Shown here one piece after another: positions 1-7,812 of a DNA stretch of 12,002 nucleotides. A program made the position numbers and the translations under genes. The DNA is from an uncultured Oscillospiraceae bacterium (lineage in GTDB: Bacteria > Bacillota > Clostridia > Oscillospirales > Oscillospiraceae): assembly GCA_910587395.1 (NCBI GenBank), contig CAJULJ010000068.1, forward strand, positions 1 to 12,002, read 5' to 3'. The notes beneath the pieces are model-generated. The model had not been told where the DNA came from, did not search any database, and saw nothing but the letters and a program-made list of their open reading frames with translations. How positions within the stretch are numbered: the first letter of the stretch is position 1; each line of letters opens with the position of its first letter.

Positions 1-2
1 AA

Positions 3-875
3 AACTACATTTTTTCCTCGGCGTTTTCTTTCATTTTATCACTGGCGCTGACAGTCAATATCCTGGAAAACGCGCTGACGGACTGGAACGGCAAATTGTC
101 CGAGATATGGGCCCTGCTGACGCAGACCCCGCAGAGCTTCAAAGGCGGGGACATCTGGACGATGATCACCGGCATCCACAACGCCATGGTGGGGATCGGC
201 TATGGCCTGCTGGTGCTGTTCTTCGCCATGGGCGTGTTCCAGAGCGCCGCCAGCTTCCGGGACTTCCAGCGCCCGGAATTTGCCCTGCGCCACTTCATCC
301 GCTTCGTGCTGGCAAAGGTGGCCGTGGGGAGCTGCATGGAGATCATGACCGCCATTTTCAGCGTGTGCGGCGGCGTGGTCGCCACCGTCATGTCCGGCAT
401 GGGCGGCTCGGTGTCCACGGCGGCCACCCTGCCCGGCGAGATCGTGACTGCCATCGAGGGCTTGGGCCTGCTGGAGAGCATACCCCTCTGGCTGGTGGCC
501 CTGCTGGGCAGCCTGTTCATCACCGTCATGTCGTTCATTCTGCTGCTGACAGTGTACGGGCGGTTTTTCCGGCTCTATATGTTCACCGCCCTGGCCCCGC
601 TCCCCCTGGCGTCCTTCGCCGGGGAGGGCACCGCCGCCAGCGGGAAAGCGTTCCTCAAAAACTACATCGGCGTGTGCATGGAGGGGGCGGTGATCGTGCT
701 GGCCTGCCTGATCTATTCCGCGTTCCTGTCCAGCAGCACCCCGGCCGCCGACGCCAGCCTGCCCGCCGTCACCATGGCATGGCAGTACATCGGCCAACTC
801 ATCTTCAATATGCTTATCTTGACCGGGCTGGTGAAGGGGGCCGACAGGGTGGTAAAGGAGATGTTGGGGCTATAG
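3..875 (+). CDS. VirB6/TrbL-like conjugation channel protein, N-terminus cut by window edge
   Basis: This is a polytopic inner-membrane protein of the type IV secretion channel in Tn1549-like conjugative elements. The frame is open from base 3 to the TAG at 873-875 (290 residues visible), so the true start is probably just outside the window. A TTG at 96 is possible, but it has no convincing ribosome binding site and would drop a hydrophobic N-terminal stretch. About five hydrophobic segments are visible, including one around IGYGLLVLFFAMGVF, a long one at LWLVALLGSLFITVMSFILLL, and a C-terminal one near LIFNMLILTGLV. The C-terminal motif KGADRVVKEMLGL resembles the ends of VirB6-like proteins in this family. 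The following MT-A70 methyltransferase gene starts at the stop codon, as expected for an operon. The family call rests on membrane topology, order next to prgI and virB4, and general resemblance. Confidence 0.8.
   Translation, partial: NYIFSSAFSFILSLALTVNILENALTDWNGKLSEIWALLTQTPQSFKGGDIWTMITGIHNAMVGIGYGLLVLFFAMGVFQSAASFRDFQRPEFALRHFIRFVLAKVAVGSCMEIMTAIFSVCGGVVATVMSGMGGSVSTAATLPGEIVTAIEGLGLLESIPLWLVALLGSLFITVMSFILLLTVYGRFFRLYMFTALAPLPLASFAGEGTAASGKAFLKNYIGVCMEGAVIVLACLIYSAFLSSSTPAADASLPAVTMAWQYIGQLIFNMLILTGLVKGADRVVKEMLGL
854..874 (+). promoter_or_regulatory. Shine-Dalgarno with ATA start, overlapping the upstream stop
   Basis: AAAGGAG at 854-860 lies 11 bases before an ATA codon at 872-874, which overlaps the TAG stop (873-875) of the VirB6-like gene. 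The next gene's homology begins at this point (IGKYNIIYADPPW). There is no in-frame ATG, GTG or TTG between the ATG at 779 and the catalytic motif. Translational coupling from the upstream gene by stop-restart at ATAG is the simplest reading. Confidence 0.5.
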
Positions 876-1405
876 GGAAATACAACATCATCTACGCAGA
901 CCCGCCATGGAAATACGGCACATGGCACTCTGCGGACCGGCACTACCCCACCATGCCCATTGAGGACATCAAGGCCCTGCCCGTGTCCGAGCTGGCCGCC
1001 GAGGATTGCGCCCTGTTCCTCTGGATCACCATGCCCATGCTCCATGAGGCGTGGGGGGTGATGGAGGCATGGGGCTTTCGCTTTGTCACCGCCGCTTTTG
1101 TCTGGGTGAAGCTGAGCCGGAAATCCAATACGGTATTTTGGGGGCCGGGCCACTGGACCAGGGCCAACGCGGAGCTGTGCCTTCTGGCGACCAGGGGCCG
1201 CCCCAAGCGGCGGGCCCGGAACGTCCACCAAGTCATTATCTCCCATGTCCAGGAGCACAGCCGGAAGCCGGACGAGGCCCGCCGCCGCATTGAGGCCCTG
1301 ATGGGGGATGTGCCCAGGGTAGAGCTGTTCGCCCGCCGCCCCGCCCCCGGCTGGGACGTGTGGGGGAATGAAGTGGAAAGCACCATTGACTGGGTAGAGA
1401 CATAG
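872..1405 (+). CDS. MT-A70 family adenine-N6 DNA methyltransferase
   Basis: The 177-residue product is an S-adenosylmethionine-dependent adenine methyltransferase of the MT-A70 family, common as an orphan enzyme in Tn1549-like elements and phages. The catalytic DPPW motif is at residues 10-13, directly after the beta strand YNIIYA. Downstream lie family blocks around HYPTM, the core strand CALFLWITMPML, WTRANAELCLLATRG, and the C-terminal ELFARRPAPGWDVWGNEVE. The conserved region begins right at an ATA codon at 872, so that is taken as the start. The in-frame ATG at 779 would add about 31 residues that are only an alternate reading of the virB6 end. The likely role is to modify element DNA against host restriction; no endonuclease is adjacent. 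The target sequence cannot be read from the protein. A terminator follows directly. Confidence 0.85.
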   Translation: MGKYNIIYADPPWKYGTWHSADRHYPTMPIEDIKALPVSELAAEDCALFLWITMPMLHEAWGVMEAWGFRFVTAAFVWVKLSRKSNTVFWGPGHWTRANAELCLLATRGRPKRRARNVHQVIISHVQEHSRKPDEARRRIEALMGDVPRVELFARRPAPGWDVWGNEVESTIDWVET

Positions 1406-1436
1406 AAAACCGCCCGCATATTCGCTGGCGGTTTTT
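1406..1436 (+). terminator. Bidirectional Rho-independent terminator
   Basis: AAAACCGCC (1406-1414) pairs with GGCGGTTTT (1427-1435) around a 12-base loop, and five Ts close the plus-strand side. It begins one base after the methyltransferase stop. On the minus strand the same hairpin ends in a T run just past the toxin stop codon (1443), so it can end both convergent transcripts. Confidence 0.85.
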
Positions 1437-1442
1437 GCCGGT

Positions 1443-1775
1443 CTATGTATCTTCTCCAGGGATGGTTCCGAACAGGATACGCAGATAGTCCCGGCGGCCG
1501 TATAGTACACGATCCACATAGACATCCCCGCCATGGGGCCGGTAGAAAACCATGTAGCTCCCGCTCACGAGAAAACGGTAGCCAGCATTTTCCCCGGCAA
1601 TCGCGGACAGGGGAGAACCCATCTCCGGGAACATCTTCAACTGATCCACCGCGTCCATGATCTTGTCCACCACACGCTTTGCGGCAGACGGGTTTTGCAG
1701 TTCGTGGGCAATGTGCTCCCAAATATCGTCCAAATCGTGGAGCGCCTGTGTAGAATAGCGGATATTACTCCCCAT
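1443..1775 (-). CDS. ParE/RelE superfamily toxin of a type II toxin-antitoxin system
   Basis: The 110-residue product has the ParE/RelE fold signature: an N-terminal strand with the helix hairpin YSTQALHDLDDIWEHIAHEL, a second helix AAKRVVDKIMDAVDQL, then the FPEMGSPL turn and the strands YRFLVSGSYMVFYR and VLYGRRDYLRILF. Such toxins act on DNA gyrase (ParE type) or cleave ribosome-bound mRNA (RelE type). RRDYLRILF leans toward the ParE/YoeB-like side, but the target is not certain. The start chosen is the ATG at 1775, which overlaps the antitoxin stop by 11 bases. A GC-rich 10-residue extension to 1805 is possible but not typical. The pair lies antisense within the transfer operon. Confidence 0.85.
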   Translation of the reverse strand: MGSNIRYSTQALHDLDDIWEHIAHELQNPSAAKRVVDKIMDAVDQLKMFPEMGSPLSAIAGENAGYRFLVSGSYMVFYRPHGGDVYVDRVLYGRRDYLRILFGTIPGEDT

Positions 1776-2025
1776 GGGCCCGTTCCTCAAAGTGTGCCCG
1801 CACATTTTCCGGTGTCAACCAGCCCTCAGTTTCCCCGGACTTCCGCCCCACGGCAAGCTCGCCCATCAGTTTGAGCGTGGCCTGGGTTTTTTCGTAGTCC
1901 TGGATATCCAAAATGGCATATTTGCCGCGGCCATTCTTTGTCAGAAAGACTGGGGAACCCACGGCTACATCGTGCAGCACTTCGCTGTAATTGCGCAGAT
2001 CGGAGATAGGTTTGATGTTCGGCAT
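1765..2025 (-). CDS. Phd/YefM-type antitoxin
   Basis: This 86-residue antitoxin should bind and neutralise the toxin encoded just downstream and repress its own promoter. The N-terminal DNA-binding part reads ISDLRNYSEVLHDVAVG, then SPVFLTKNGRGKYAILDIQDYEK, a classic Phd/YefM block. The C-terminal part (EGWLTPENVRAHFEERAHGE) is the acidic, likely disordered, toxin-binding tail. The ATG at 2025 is preferred because AAAGGGG ends nine bases upstream. A TTG at 2034 would add three residues but sits against the ribosome binding site. The order antitoxin then toxin with overlapping ends is standard for this family. Confidence 0.9.
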   Translation of the reverse strand: MPNIKPISDLRNYSEVLHDVAVGSPVFLTKNGRGKYAILDIQDYEKTQATLKLMGELAVGRKSGETEGWLTPENVRAHFEERAHGE

Positions 2026-2050
2026 CCGATTCAACCCCTTTCTATCTCAC

Positions 2051-2079
2051 AGTATACGCCAATCCGCTGTAAAATTCAA
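2051..2079 (-). promoter_or_regulatory. Promoter of the toxin-antitoxin operon
   Basis: Read on the minus strand, TTGAAT (2079-2074) and TATACT (2056-2051) are separated by exactly 17 bases. The -10 box lies about 26 bases before the antitoxin ATG. The spacing and position are good for a sigma-A promoter, and the antitoxin would be expected to bind here. Confidence 0.65.
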
Positions 2080-2104
2080 CAACAAGTTTTACTACACTAA
2101 AATT

Positions 2105-2117
2105 GAGGTGATCCATT
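2105..2117 (+). promoter_or_regulatory. Shine-Dalgarno deciding a non-ATG start (ATT) for prgI
   Basis: GAGGTGATCC at 2105-2114 matches ten bases of the sequence complementary to the 16S rRNA 3' end, and is followed directly by ATT (2115) and ATC (2118). A TGA at 2109-2111 closes the reading frame upstream. The first ordinary start in frame is the GTG at 2211, far inside the conserved protein. Initiation must therefore be at ATT or, with slightly longer spacing, ATC. Confidence 0.7.
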
Positions 2118-2462
2118 ATCGAAATCAAAATTCCCAAAGAAGTACGCCAGCACAAGGAAAGCATTTTCTTCGGCCTGTCCGCCCGGCAGTTCTTCTGCGC
2201 CCTGTTCGCGGTGGGACTGGCCGTGGGCGTTTACCTGCTGCTGGGTCCCATGCTGGGCAAGGAAACCGCAAGCTGGGTGTGCATCCTGGCCGCTGCGCCC
2301 GTGGCCGTGGCCGGGTTCTTCCACTACAACGGCCTGACCCTGGAGCAGTTTGTGTGGGCTTTCATCAAATCTGAATTCCTGTGCGCCGGGGAGCGGCGCT
2401 TCATGTCCGAGAACTTCTACTATGACCTGTTCCGCCGAAAGGGGCGTGATGATTTTGATTAA
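2115..2462 (+). CDS. PrgI family conjugation membrane protein
   Basis: The 115-residue product is a small membrane protein that accompanies VirB4 in Gram-positive conjugation systems and likely belongs to the membrane channel. The N-terminus is a short amphipathic strand (IEIKIPKEVRQHKES) leading into IFFGLSARQF, the hallmark of the PrgI family in Tn1549-like elements. Two hydrophobic segments follow (FCALFAVGLAVGVYLLL and WVCILAAAPVAVAGFF), then YNGLTLEQFVWAFIKSE and a cytoplasmic basic tail. Homology runs back to the ATT/ATC codons next to a near-perfect ribosome binding site, so a non-ATG start is assigned. The 3' end overlaps virB4 by 14 bases, which implies coupling with the ATPase. No convincing promoter was found between the toxin-antitoxin insert and this gene. 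Confidence 0.88.
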   Translation: MIEIKIPKEVRQHKESIFFGLSARQFFCALFAVGLAVGVYLLLGPMLGKETASWVCILAAAPVAVAGFFHYNGLTLEQFVWAFIKSEFLCAGERRFMSENFYYDLFRRKGRDDFD

Positions 2463-4794
2463 GGCCCTTGCCGCCGCCAACAGGAGCGAACGGGACAAGT
2501 TCACCATCCCCCGCAGCGTCCAGCAGTCTATCCCCATCAAGTGCATCTATGGGGACGGCATCTGGCAGGTGGGCCGCAAGCACAGCCGGACGTGGCGCTT
2601 TTCCGATGTGAACTACGCCGCCGCGTCTGAGGACGACCAGCGCGGGATATTCCTGTCCTACGGCGGGGTGCTCAACAGCCTGCCCACCGACGCCGCCGCG
2701 AAAGTCACCATCATTAACCGCCGCCTCAACCCCGTGGCCTTTGAACGCTCCATTCTGATGAAGGAGCGGGGGGACGGCCTGGACGAGTACCGCAGGGAAT
2801 CCAACCGCATCCTCACCCAGCGGGCCGCCGAGAGCAATAATTTGGTCCAGGAGAAGTACATCACCCTGTCCATCCCCCAGCGGAAGATCGAGGAATCCCG
2901 CGCCTATTTCCGGCGGGTGGACGCCAACCTGTCCAAGAGCTTCGGGAGGCTGGACAGCGGGGCCCGGCCCGTGCCCAACCATGACCGGCTCCGCATCCTC
3001 CACGACTTTTTCCGCCCCGGCGAGGAACAGTATTTCACCTTCGACCTGACCGCCGCCATCCGCCGGGGCCTGGACTTCAAAGACCTGATCTGCCCGGACG
3101 GTATGCGGTTCCGGGCGGGGCATTTTGAAATGGGGGACAAGGTGGGCCGCGTCCTGTTCCTCAAGGACTACGCCAGCTACATCAAGGACAGCATGATATC
3201 CGCCCTGTCCGACTTCCCCCGAAACCTCATGCTGTCCATCGACATCCTGCCCATCCCCACCGACGAGGCCGTAAAGGAGATACAGAGCCGGATCATGGGC
3301 ATTGAGACGGACATCACCCGTTGGCAGCAGCGGCAGAACGACAAGAACAATTTCACCGCCACCGTTCCTTACGACCTGGAACAGCTCCGGGGTGAGGCCA
3401 AGGAATTTTTGTCCGACCTCACCGAACGGGACCAGCGCATGATGTTTGCCGTTGTAACGCTGGTGCATATCGCGGACAGCCTGGAACAGCTTGACGCGGA
3501 CACCGACGCCCTCTTTGCCATCGGGCGGGAGCACCTGTGCCAATTCTCCGTCCTGCGCTACCAACAGGAGGACGGGCTGAACACCGTTTTGCCCTACGGC
3601 CTGCGCCGGGTAAAGGCCATGCGGACCCTGACCACCGAGAGCACCGCCGTCCTTATGCCCTTCCGCGTCCAGGAGATCCAGGACCCCGGCGGCCTGTCCT
3701 ACGGTATCAACGCCATTTCCAAGAACCTGCTGATCTGTGACCGCAAGCGGCTGATCTCCCCCCACGCCTTCTATCTGGGTGTGTCCGGCTCCGGCAAGTC
3801 GGTGGGTATGAAGGACACCGTGAACAACGTGATCCTGTCCACCAACGACGAGGTGATCATCATCGACGCCGAGCGAGAGTACGGCCCCATGACCCGTTCG
3901 CGGGGCGGCGTGGTGGTGGAGATTTCCCCCAACAGTCCCCACCACATCAATCCGCTGGAGGCAGCGCTTGATTATGTGGACGGAGAGAACCCCATTGCCA
4001 TGAAATCCGAATTGATCACCAGCATTTTGGAGCAGCAGATGGGGGTGGGCCGCCTGTCCGGCAGCCATAAATCCATCATCGACCGCTGTACCGCCAACGT
4101 GTACCAAAACTATTTCAGCAGCCGGGGCAAGGCCCCCATGCCCCTCCTCACCGACTGGCGCAACGAGGTCATGCGGCAGGTGGACCCGGAGGCCCGGGAA
4201 ATTGCCCTGGCCGCCGAGCTGATCACCGAGGGCAGCTTGAATGTGTTTGCCCACCCCGGCAACGTGGACATGAACAGCCGGATCGTCACCTTCGACCTGT
4301 ACGAGATGGGGGAGCAGCTTCGGCCCACCGCCCTGGTCGTCACCCTGGAGGCCATTCAGAATCGCGTCATGGAGAACCGCAAGCGGGGCAAATTCACCTG
4401 GGTGTTCCTGGATGAAGTATACTTGTATTTCAAGTACCACTATTCCGGGGAATTTCTCTACCGGGCCTGGAAGCGGTTCCGCAAGTACGCGGGCATCATG
4501 ACCGCCGCCACCCAAAACGTGGAGGAATGTTTGAAATCCGAAACGGCCCGGCTCATGCTGGCGAACAGCGAATTTCTGCTGCTGTTCAACCAGGCGGCCA
4601 CCGACCGGGCCGAGCTGGGGCGGCTCCTGCATATCTCCGACACGCAGATGGGCTACATCACCAACGCCGAACCGGGCCACGGCCTGCTGAAAATGGGCGG
4701 TTCCCTGGTGCCCTTCGCCAACACCATCCCCAGGGACACCGAGCTCTACCGCACCCTGTCCACCACCCCCGGCGAGAATCAAATCTCACCATGA
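2449..4794 (+). CDS. VirB4-like conjugative transfer ATPase
   Basis: This 781-residue ATPase powers the type IV secretion channel from the cytoplasmic face of the membrane. The Walker A motif is GVSGSGKS at residues 444-451 (catalytic K450) and Walker B is TWVFLDE, with D655 and E656. The N-terminal half (including FTIPRSVQQSIPI and WRFSDVNY) is the VirB4/TraC-type domain. The C-terminal half contains TQNVEECLKSETARLMLANSEF and LLFNQAATDRAELGRLL, both typical of the family. ATG at 2449 is chosen. GTG at 2446 and TTG at 2455 are nearby alternatives, since the AAAGGGG at 2438-2444 is close. The last residues (NQISP) are encoded by the 30-bp repeat that overlaps the stop codon, so the original C-terminus was probably different. 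Confidence 0.93.
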   Translation: MILIKALAAANRSERDKFTIPRSVQQSIPIKCIYGDGIWQVGRKHSRTWRFSDVNYAAASEDDQRGIFLSYGGVLNSLPTDAAAKVTIINRRLNPVAFERSILMKERGDGLDEYRRESNRILTQRAAESNNLVQEKYITLSIPQRKIEESRAYFRRVDANLSKSFGRLDSGARPVPNHDRLRILHDFFRPGEEQYFTFDLTAAIRRGLDFKDLICPDGMRFRAGHFEMGDKVGRVLFLKDYASYIKDSMISALSDFPRNLMLSIDILPIPTDEAVKEIQSRIMGIETDITRWQQRQNDKNNFTATVPYDLEQLRGEAKEFLSDLTERDQRMMFAVVTLVHIADSLEQLDADTDALFAIGREHLCQFSVLRYQQEDGLNTVLPYGLRRVKAMRTLTTESTAVLMPFRVQEIQDPGGLSYGINAISKNLLICDRKRLISPHAFYLGVSGSGKSVGMKDTVNNVILSTNDEVIIIDAEREYGPMTRSRGGVVVEISPNSPHHINPLEAALDYVDGENPIAMKSELITSILEQQMGVGRLSGSHKSIIDRCTANVYQNYFSSRGKAPMPLLTDWRNEVMRQVDPEAREIALAAELITEGSLNVFAHPGNVDMNSRIVTFDLYEMGEQLRPTALVVTLEAIQNRVMENRKRGKFTWVFLDEVYLYFKYHYSGEFLYRAWKRFRKYAGIMTAATQNVEECLKSETARLMLANSEFLLLFNQAATDRAELGRLLHISDTQMGYITNAEPGHGLLKMGGSLVPFANTIPRDTELYRTLSTTPGENQISP

Positions 4795-4805
4795 GACACA
4801 TTTTT
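4776..4805 (+). repeat. 30-bp direct repeat, left copy, with 13-bp palindrome core
   Basis: This block is identical over 30 bases to 10731-10760. It consists of GAATC, AAA, the core TCTCACCATGAGA (4784-4796), CAC and ATTTTT. The core is an imperfect palindrome, TCTCA and TGAGA around CCA. The copy overlaps the virB4 stop codon and ends six bases before the cytosine methyltransferase ATG, leaving that gene with no visible ribosome binding site. Confidence 0.85.
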
Positions 4806-4810
4806 TTGAC

Positions 4811-5171
4811 ATGGGAGAAATCACGTTAGGGAGCTTATTTGACGGGATCGGCGTATTCCCGCTGGCGGCCCGCCGGAACGGGATCGTGCCGGTATGGGCC
4901 AGCGAGATCGTAAAGGCCCCCATTTCCATCACCCGGCGCCACTTCCCGGACATGGAGCATTTGGGGGACATCACCAAGCTGGACGGGGGGAAGATACCCC
5001 CCGTCCATGTGCTTACCTTCGGCTCGCCCTGCCAGAATCTTTCCCAAATTGGCAACAGGACAGGGCTTGCCGGGGTAAAATCAAGTCTGTTTTTTCACGC
5101 AATACGGATCATAAAAGAAATGAGGGATGCTACTGACAAACAATATCCAATTATCGCTGTTTGGGAGAACG
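4811..5171 (+). CDS. C5-cytosine DNA methyltransferase, exon 1 (N-terminal part)
   Basis: This part encodes residues 1-120 plus the first base of codon 121 of a cytosine-5 methyltransferase split by the group II intron. Motif I (LGSLFDGIG, residues 6-14) binds S-adenosylmethionine, and motif IV GSPCQNLSQIG supplies the catalytic Cys74. The exon stops inside the motif VI codons (AVWEN then V), where the first base of the valine codon is base 5171. Without splicing, reading continues into the intron and stops at 5224, giving a truncated 137-residue product lacking the target-recognition half. The ATG at 4811 has no Shine-Dalgarno; the 30-bp repeat lies where one would be expected. Together with exon 2 (7896-8599) it gives 354 residues, a normal length. 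No cognate restriction endonuclease is seen, so it is probably an orphan anti-restriction enzyme. Confidence 0.88.
5127..5171 (+). CDS. Overprinted ORF, exon 1 (first 15 codons)
   Basis: A different frame inside methyltransferase exon 1 opens after a TGA at 5121 and begins with ATG at 5127. It reads MLLTNNIQLSLFGRT up to the intron. The frame continues across the intron at 7896 as SWEAFRQMTGW. The string LSLFGRT-SWE resembles N-termini of a phage and mobile-element protein type that I recall from memory as lying beside or within cytosine methyltransferase genes. AGGG just upstream of the ATG is too close to be a good ribosome binding site, so translation is uncertain. The full spliced product would have 142 residues; see exon 2. 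Confidence 0.5.
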
Positions 5172-5869
5172 GTGTGACACGTTCCTGGCTGAAAAGGTCA
5201 GGCGCAAGACTGAAAGGAAGGTGAAAGAGAAACTTGCAGAACTAATGGCCCGATGGGTGGAATGACGGGGTAACGCCCTGAAACGCCCACACTGATACTC
5301 CGACTGGCGCAGATGATGCAAATAAATCTGCGTCAGAAGCTCGGTGAAGTCGGCAGAGAGCAACCGTAAAGCATAGCCAATGATACGAAAGCTGCCCAGA
5401 GGTGGGTGGTGTTGCCTATATGCCGGGTGTCTCATGCTCATGGTGAGAATGTGTGCAGAACACTGACGAACTTCCGAATGTAAGGGTCTAAACCCAGAAT
5501 GTGTCGAAAGGCACTACACGCCATAGCGGGGTGTCCGTGGATGAGTAAAAGTCGTTTTTATGAAAGTCCATCTACTGTTACAGGCAGTAAGGCGAAAGCC
5601 GGACACAGGCTCAAAGGGAGCACCTAAAAGCATGAAATGATAGGGCCATTGGAACGTGGAAAGCTGGGAGCGTGGAGACTGTTGCGGTCAGAGAAGCGCT
5701 GGGCGGGAAGTCATAACCGTCCTTTATTCCAGTGAGAGTAGAGGCACAGTACCAATGAAATCATGGAAACATGATGGAGGGATGGCCTCAAGTCGAGGTA
5801 ACAGTTAAATTTGAAAACACAATAAACGCAGCTTCGAGTATGACAAAGAAAATCCGCTGAAAGGAGTGG
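5172..5869 (+). ncRNA. Group II intron 5' catalytic RNA (domains I-III and start of IV)
   Basis: These 698 bases precede the intron-encoded protein and have no credible coding frame. They begin with the conserved GTGTG and contain blocks typical of bacterial group II ribozymes, such as GTGCAGAACACTGACGAAC near 5452-5471 and GGCGAAAGCC near 5590-5599. They would fold into the scaffold that pairs with the exons. Individual helices were not modelled here. Confidence 0.8.
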
Positions 5870-7750
5870 ATGCCTGTGTTGGCTTCGGAGCGGAAGAAAC
5901 CCAAACAAAGCAAAATACGCTATGCGGAGTACTACGACCTGCAAAGTACCCTTGACGGTCTATATGCTGACAGCGCAAAGGGCAAGGTGTTTTCCCATCT
6001 TATGGAACTTGTTGTCAGTGAGGAAAATATCAAAATGGCATACCGGACGATTAAGGGCAACACAGGAAACGGAACCGCAGGCGTGGACAAGCGCACCATA
6101 CAAGACCTTGCCAAGTTGGATGAGAGACAGTACGTTGCGCTGATTCAAAAGCAGTTTAAGAGCTATCATCCCCGCCCTGTCCGCAGGGTGGAAATCCCCA
6201 AGCCCAATGGAAAGACCCGCCCCCTCGGAATCCCGACCATCGTTGACCGCATTGTGCAGCAATGTGTCCTGCAAATTTTGGAGCCAATTTGTGAAGCGAA
6301 ATTTTATGACCATTCCTATGGTTTTAGACCAAACCGCTCCACAGAACACGCCATAGCCAGATGCAACCAGCTAATACAGCTATCGCATCTGCATTATGTT
6401 GTGGATATTGATATAAAAGGCTTCTTTGACAATGTAAATCACACAAAGCTGATTCAGCAGATGTGGGAAATGGGAATCCGGGACAAGCAACTCCTGTGCA
6501 TTATTCGGGAAATGCTGAAGGCCCCCATCGTAATGCCTAACGGAGAAATATTCCATCCAAGCAAAGGAACGCCGCAAGGCGGCATTCTCTCTCCGCTGTT
6601 GTCCAACATCGTTCTTAATGAACTGGACTGGTGGATTGCGTCACAGTGGGAATGGATGCCAATGCATGGCGGCGCAAAATATACGTGTCTCAACGCAAAT
6701 GGCAGCATCAATCGGGGTTATCAGTACCGGGTGTTGAAAGAAAGCCGATTGAAGCCTGTGTTCATCGTCCGATATGCCGATGATTTCAAGTTGTTCTGCC
6801 AAAACCGCAAGGACGCATTTTGTCTGTATGCGGCAACGGTACAATGGCTAAAGGAACGGTTGAAGCTGGACATCAGCCCAGAGAAATCTAAAGTGGTGAA
6901 TCTAAAGCGCCATTATTCTGAATATCTGGGTTTCAAGATGAAGGCACGATGTAAGGGTGAGAAATATGTTATCTGTTCCCACATGAGCGATAAGGCGCAG
7001 GAGAGGGCAAAAAGGCAGTTGGCAGAGTGTATAAAGGCGATACAGCATCCAAAGAGCGAGCAAGATCAACACAGGCGGATTTTCCGTTATAACTCCATTG
7101 TGATAGGTATGCATAATTATTATCGCATTGCCACCTGTGTGAATCTGGATTTTTCGCCTATCGCATTCGCCATTGGCAAGCAAATGAAAAACCGTCTGGG
7201 CAAACAGGGATTAAGCAAACAGGGCAAGTTGGAAAAGGGGTACATTAAAAGCAAATATGGTGTCAGCGGCCAAATGCGCTTTCTAAAAGGCCATCCGCTG
7301 GTGCCGGTAGGATATGTCCGCCATAAGAGCCCACTGGGCAAAAAGCGGAGCATCAACCGGTATACGCAGAGTGGCCGGGAGGAAATTCATAAAATGCTTG
7401 GCATCAATGTGGAAATACTTACCTGGTTGATGAGAAACTCACGCCTGGGGCAATCCGTGGAATATGCGGATAACCGAATCTCGCTGTATGCGGCGCAGTA
7501 TGGAAAATGTGCTGTCACAGGAGAAACCCTCCACCGGCACGAAATCCACTGCCATCATAAAACCCCGAAATCCGCAGGCGGCACAGACGCTTATGCAAAT
7601 TTGGTTATTGTGAGTGAATTGGTTCACCAACTCATTCATGCCACAGATGGGGGCACTATTTCACGTCTGCTCCAACTTCTGGCCCTGAACCCTCAACAAC
7701 GCAAAAAGCTCAATAAACTGCGAGAACAAGCAAATCTAATGGCAATTTAG
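5870..7750 (+). CDS. ltrA: Group II intron reverse transcriptase/maturase with HNH endonuclease
   Basis: The 626-residue intron-encoded protein binds the intron RNA, helps it splice and copies it into DNA during retrohoming. The reverse transcriptase part includes GNGTAGVDKRT, RPLGIPTIVDRIVQQ, YGFRPNRSTEHAI, GTPQGGILSPLLSNI and the catalytic YADD at residues 302-305. A maturase (X) region follows, around MHNYYRIATCVNLDF. The C-terminus is an HNH endonuclease with CAVTG (C547) and HCHHKTP (residues 560-566) for bottom-strand nicking. All key motifs are present with no frameshift, so the intron is probably active. ATG at 5870 is used, but AAAGGAG (5860-5866) is only three bases away. GTG at 5876 or TTG at 5879 would have better spacing and cost only two or three residues. 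Confidence 0.95.
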   Translation: MPVLASERKKPKQSKIRYAEYYDLQSTLDGLYADSAKGKVFSHLMELVVSEENIKMAYRTIKGNTGNGTAGVDKRTIQDLAKLDERQYVALIQKQFKSYHPRPVRRVEIPKPNGKTRPLGIPTIVDRIVQQCVLQILEPICEAKFYDHSYGFRPNRSTEHAIARCNQLIQLSHLHYVVDIDIKGFFDNVNHTKLIQQMWEMGIRDKQLLCIIREMLKAPIVMPNGEIFHPSKGTPQGGILSPLLSNIVLNELDWWIASQWEWMPMHGGAKYTCLNANGSINRGYQYRVLKESRLKPVFIVRYADDFKLFCQNRKDAFCLYAATVQWLKERLKLDISPEKSKVVNLKRHYSEYLGFKMKARCKGEKYVICSHMSDKAQERAKRQLAECIKAIQHPKSEQDQHRRIFRYNSIVIGMHNYYRIATCVNLDFSPIAFAIGKQMKNRLGKQGLSKQGKLEKGYIKSKYGVSGQMRFLKGHPLVPVGYVRHKSPLGKKRSINRYTQSGREEIHKMLGINVEILTWLMRNSRLGQSVEYADNRISLYAAQYGKCAVTGETLHRHEIHCHHKTPKSAGGTDAYANLVIVSELVHQLIHATDGGTISRLLQLLALNPQQRKKLNKLREQANLMAI

Positions 7751-7812
7751 CCGACTAACCGCAACGGAGCGTGTAAATTGTGTTTAAAACAAAATGCTGC
7801 TATCCCGATGGA

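Noticed and set aside
107..871. Upstream extension of the MT-A70 frame through the virB6 gene
   Set aside because: The extension is arginine- and histidine-rich out-of-frame reading of virB6. Homology starts only at about 872.
2075..2103. Possible prgI promoter TTCAAC - 17 bases - TAAAAT
   Set aside because: The -10 box would sit one base before the ribosome binding site, so the transcript would start within or after it. That does not fit the strong Shine-Dalgarno.
2401..4782. 793-codon open frame on the minus strand opposite virB4
   Set aside because: The product is rich in G, H, V and Q with no domain features. It mirrors the GC-rich codon pattern of the clearly real virB4 gene.
4784..4808. 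Copy 1 of the palindrome as a Rho-independent terminator
   Set aside because: The stem is only five base pairs with a three-base loop, and the T run starts four bases later; too weak alone, so it is listed as a repeat.
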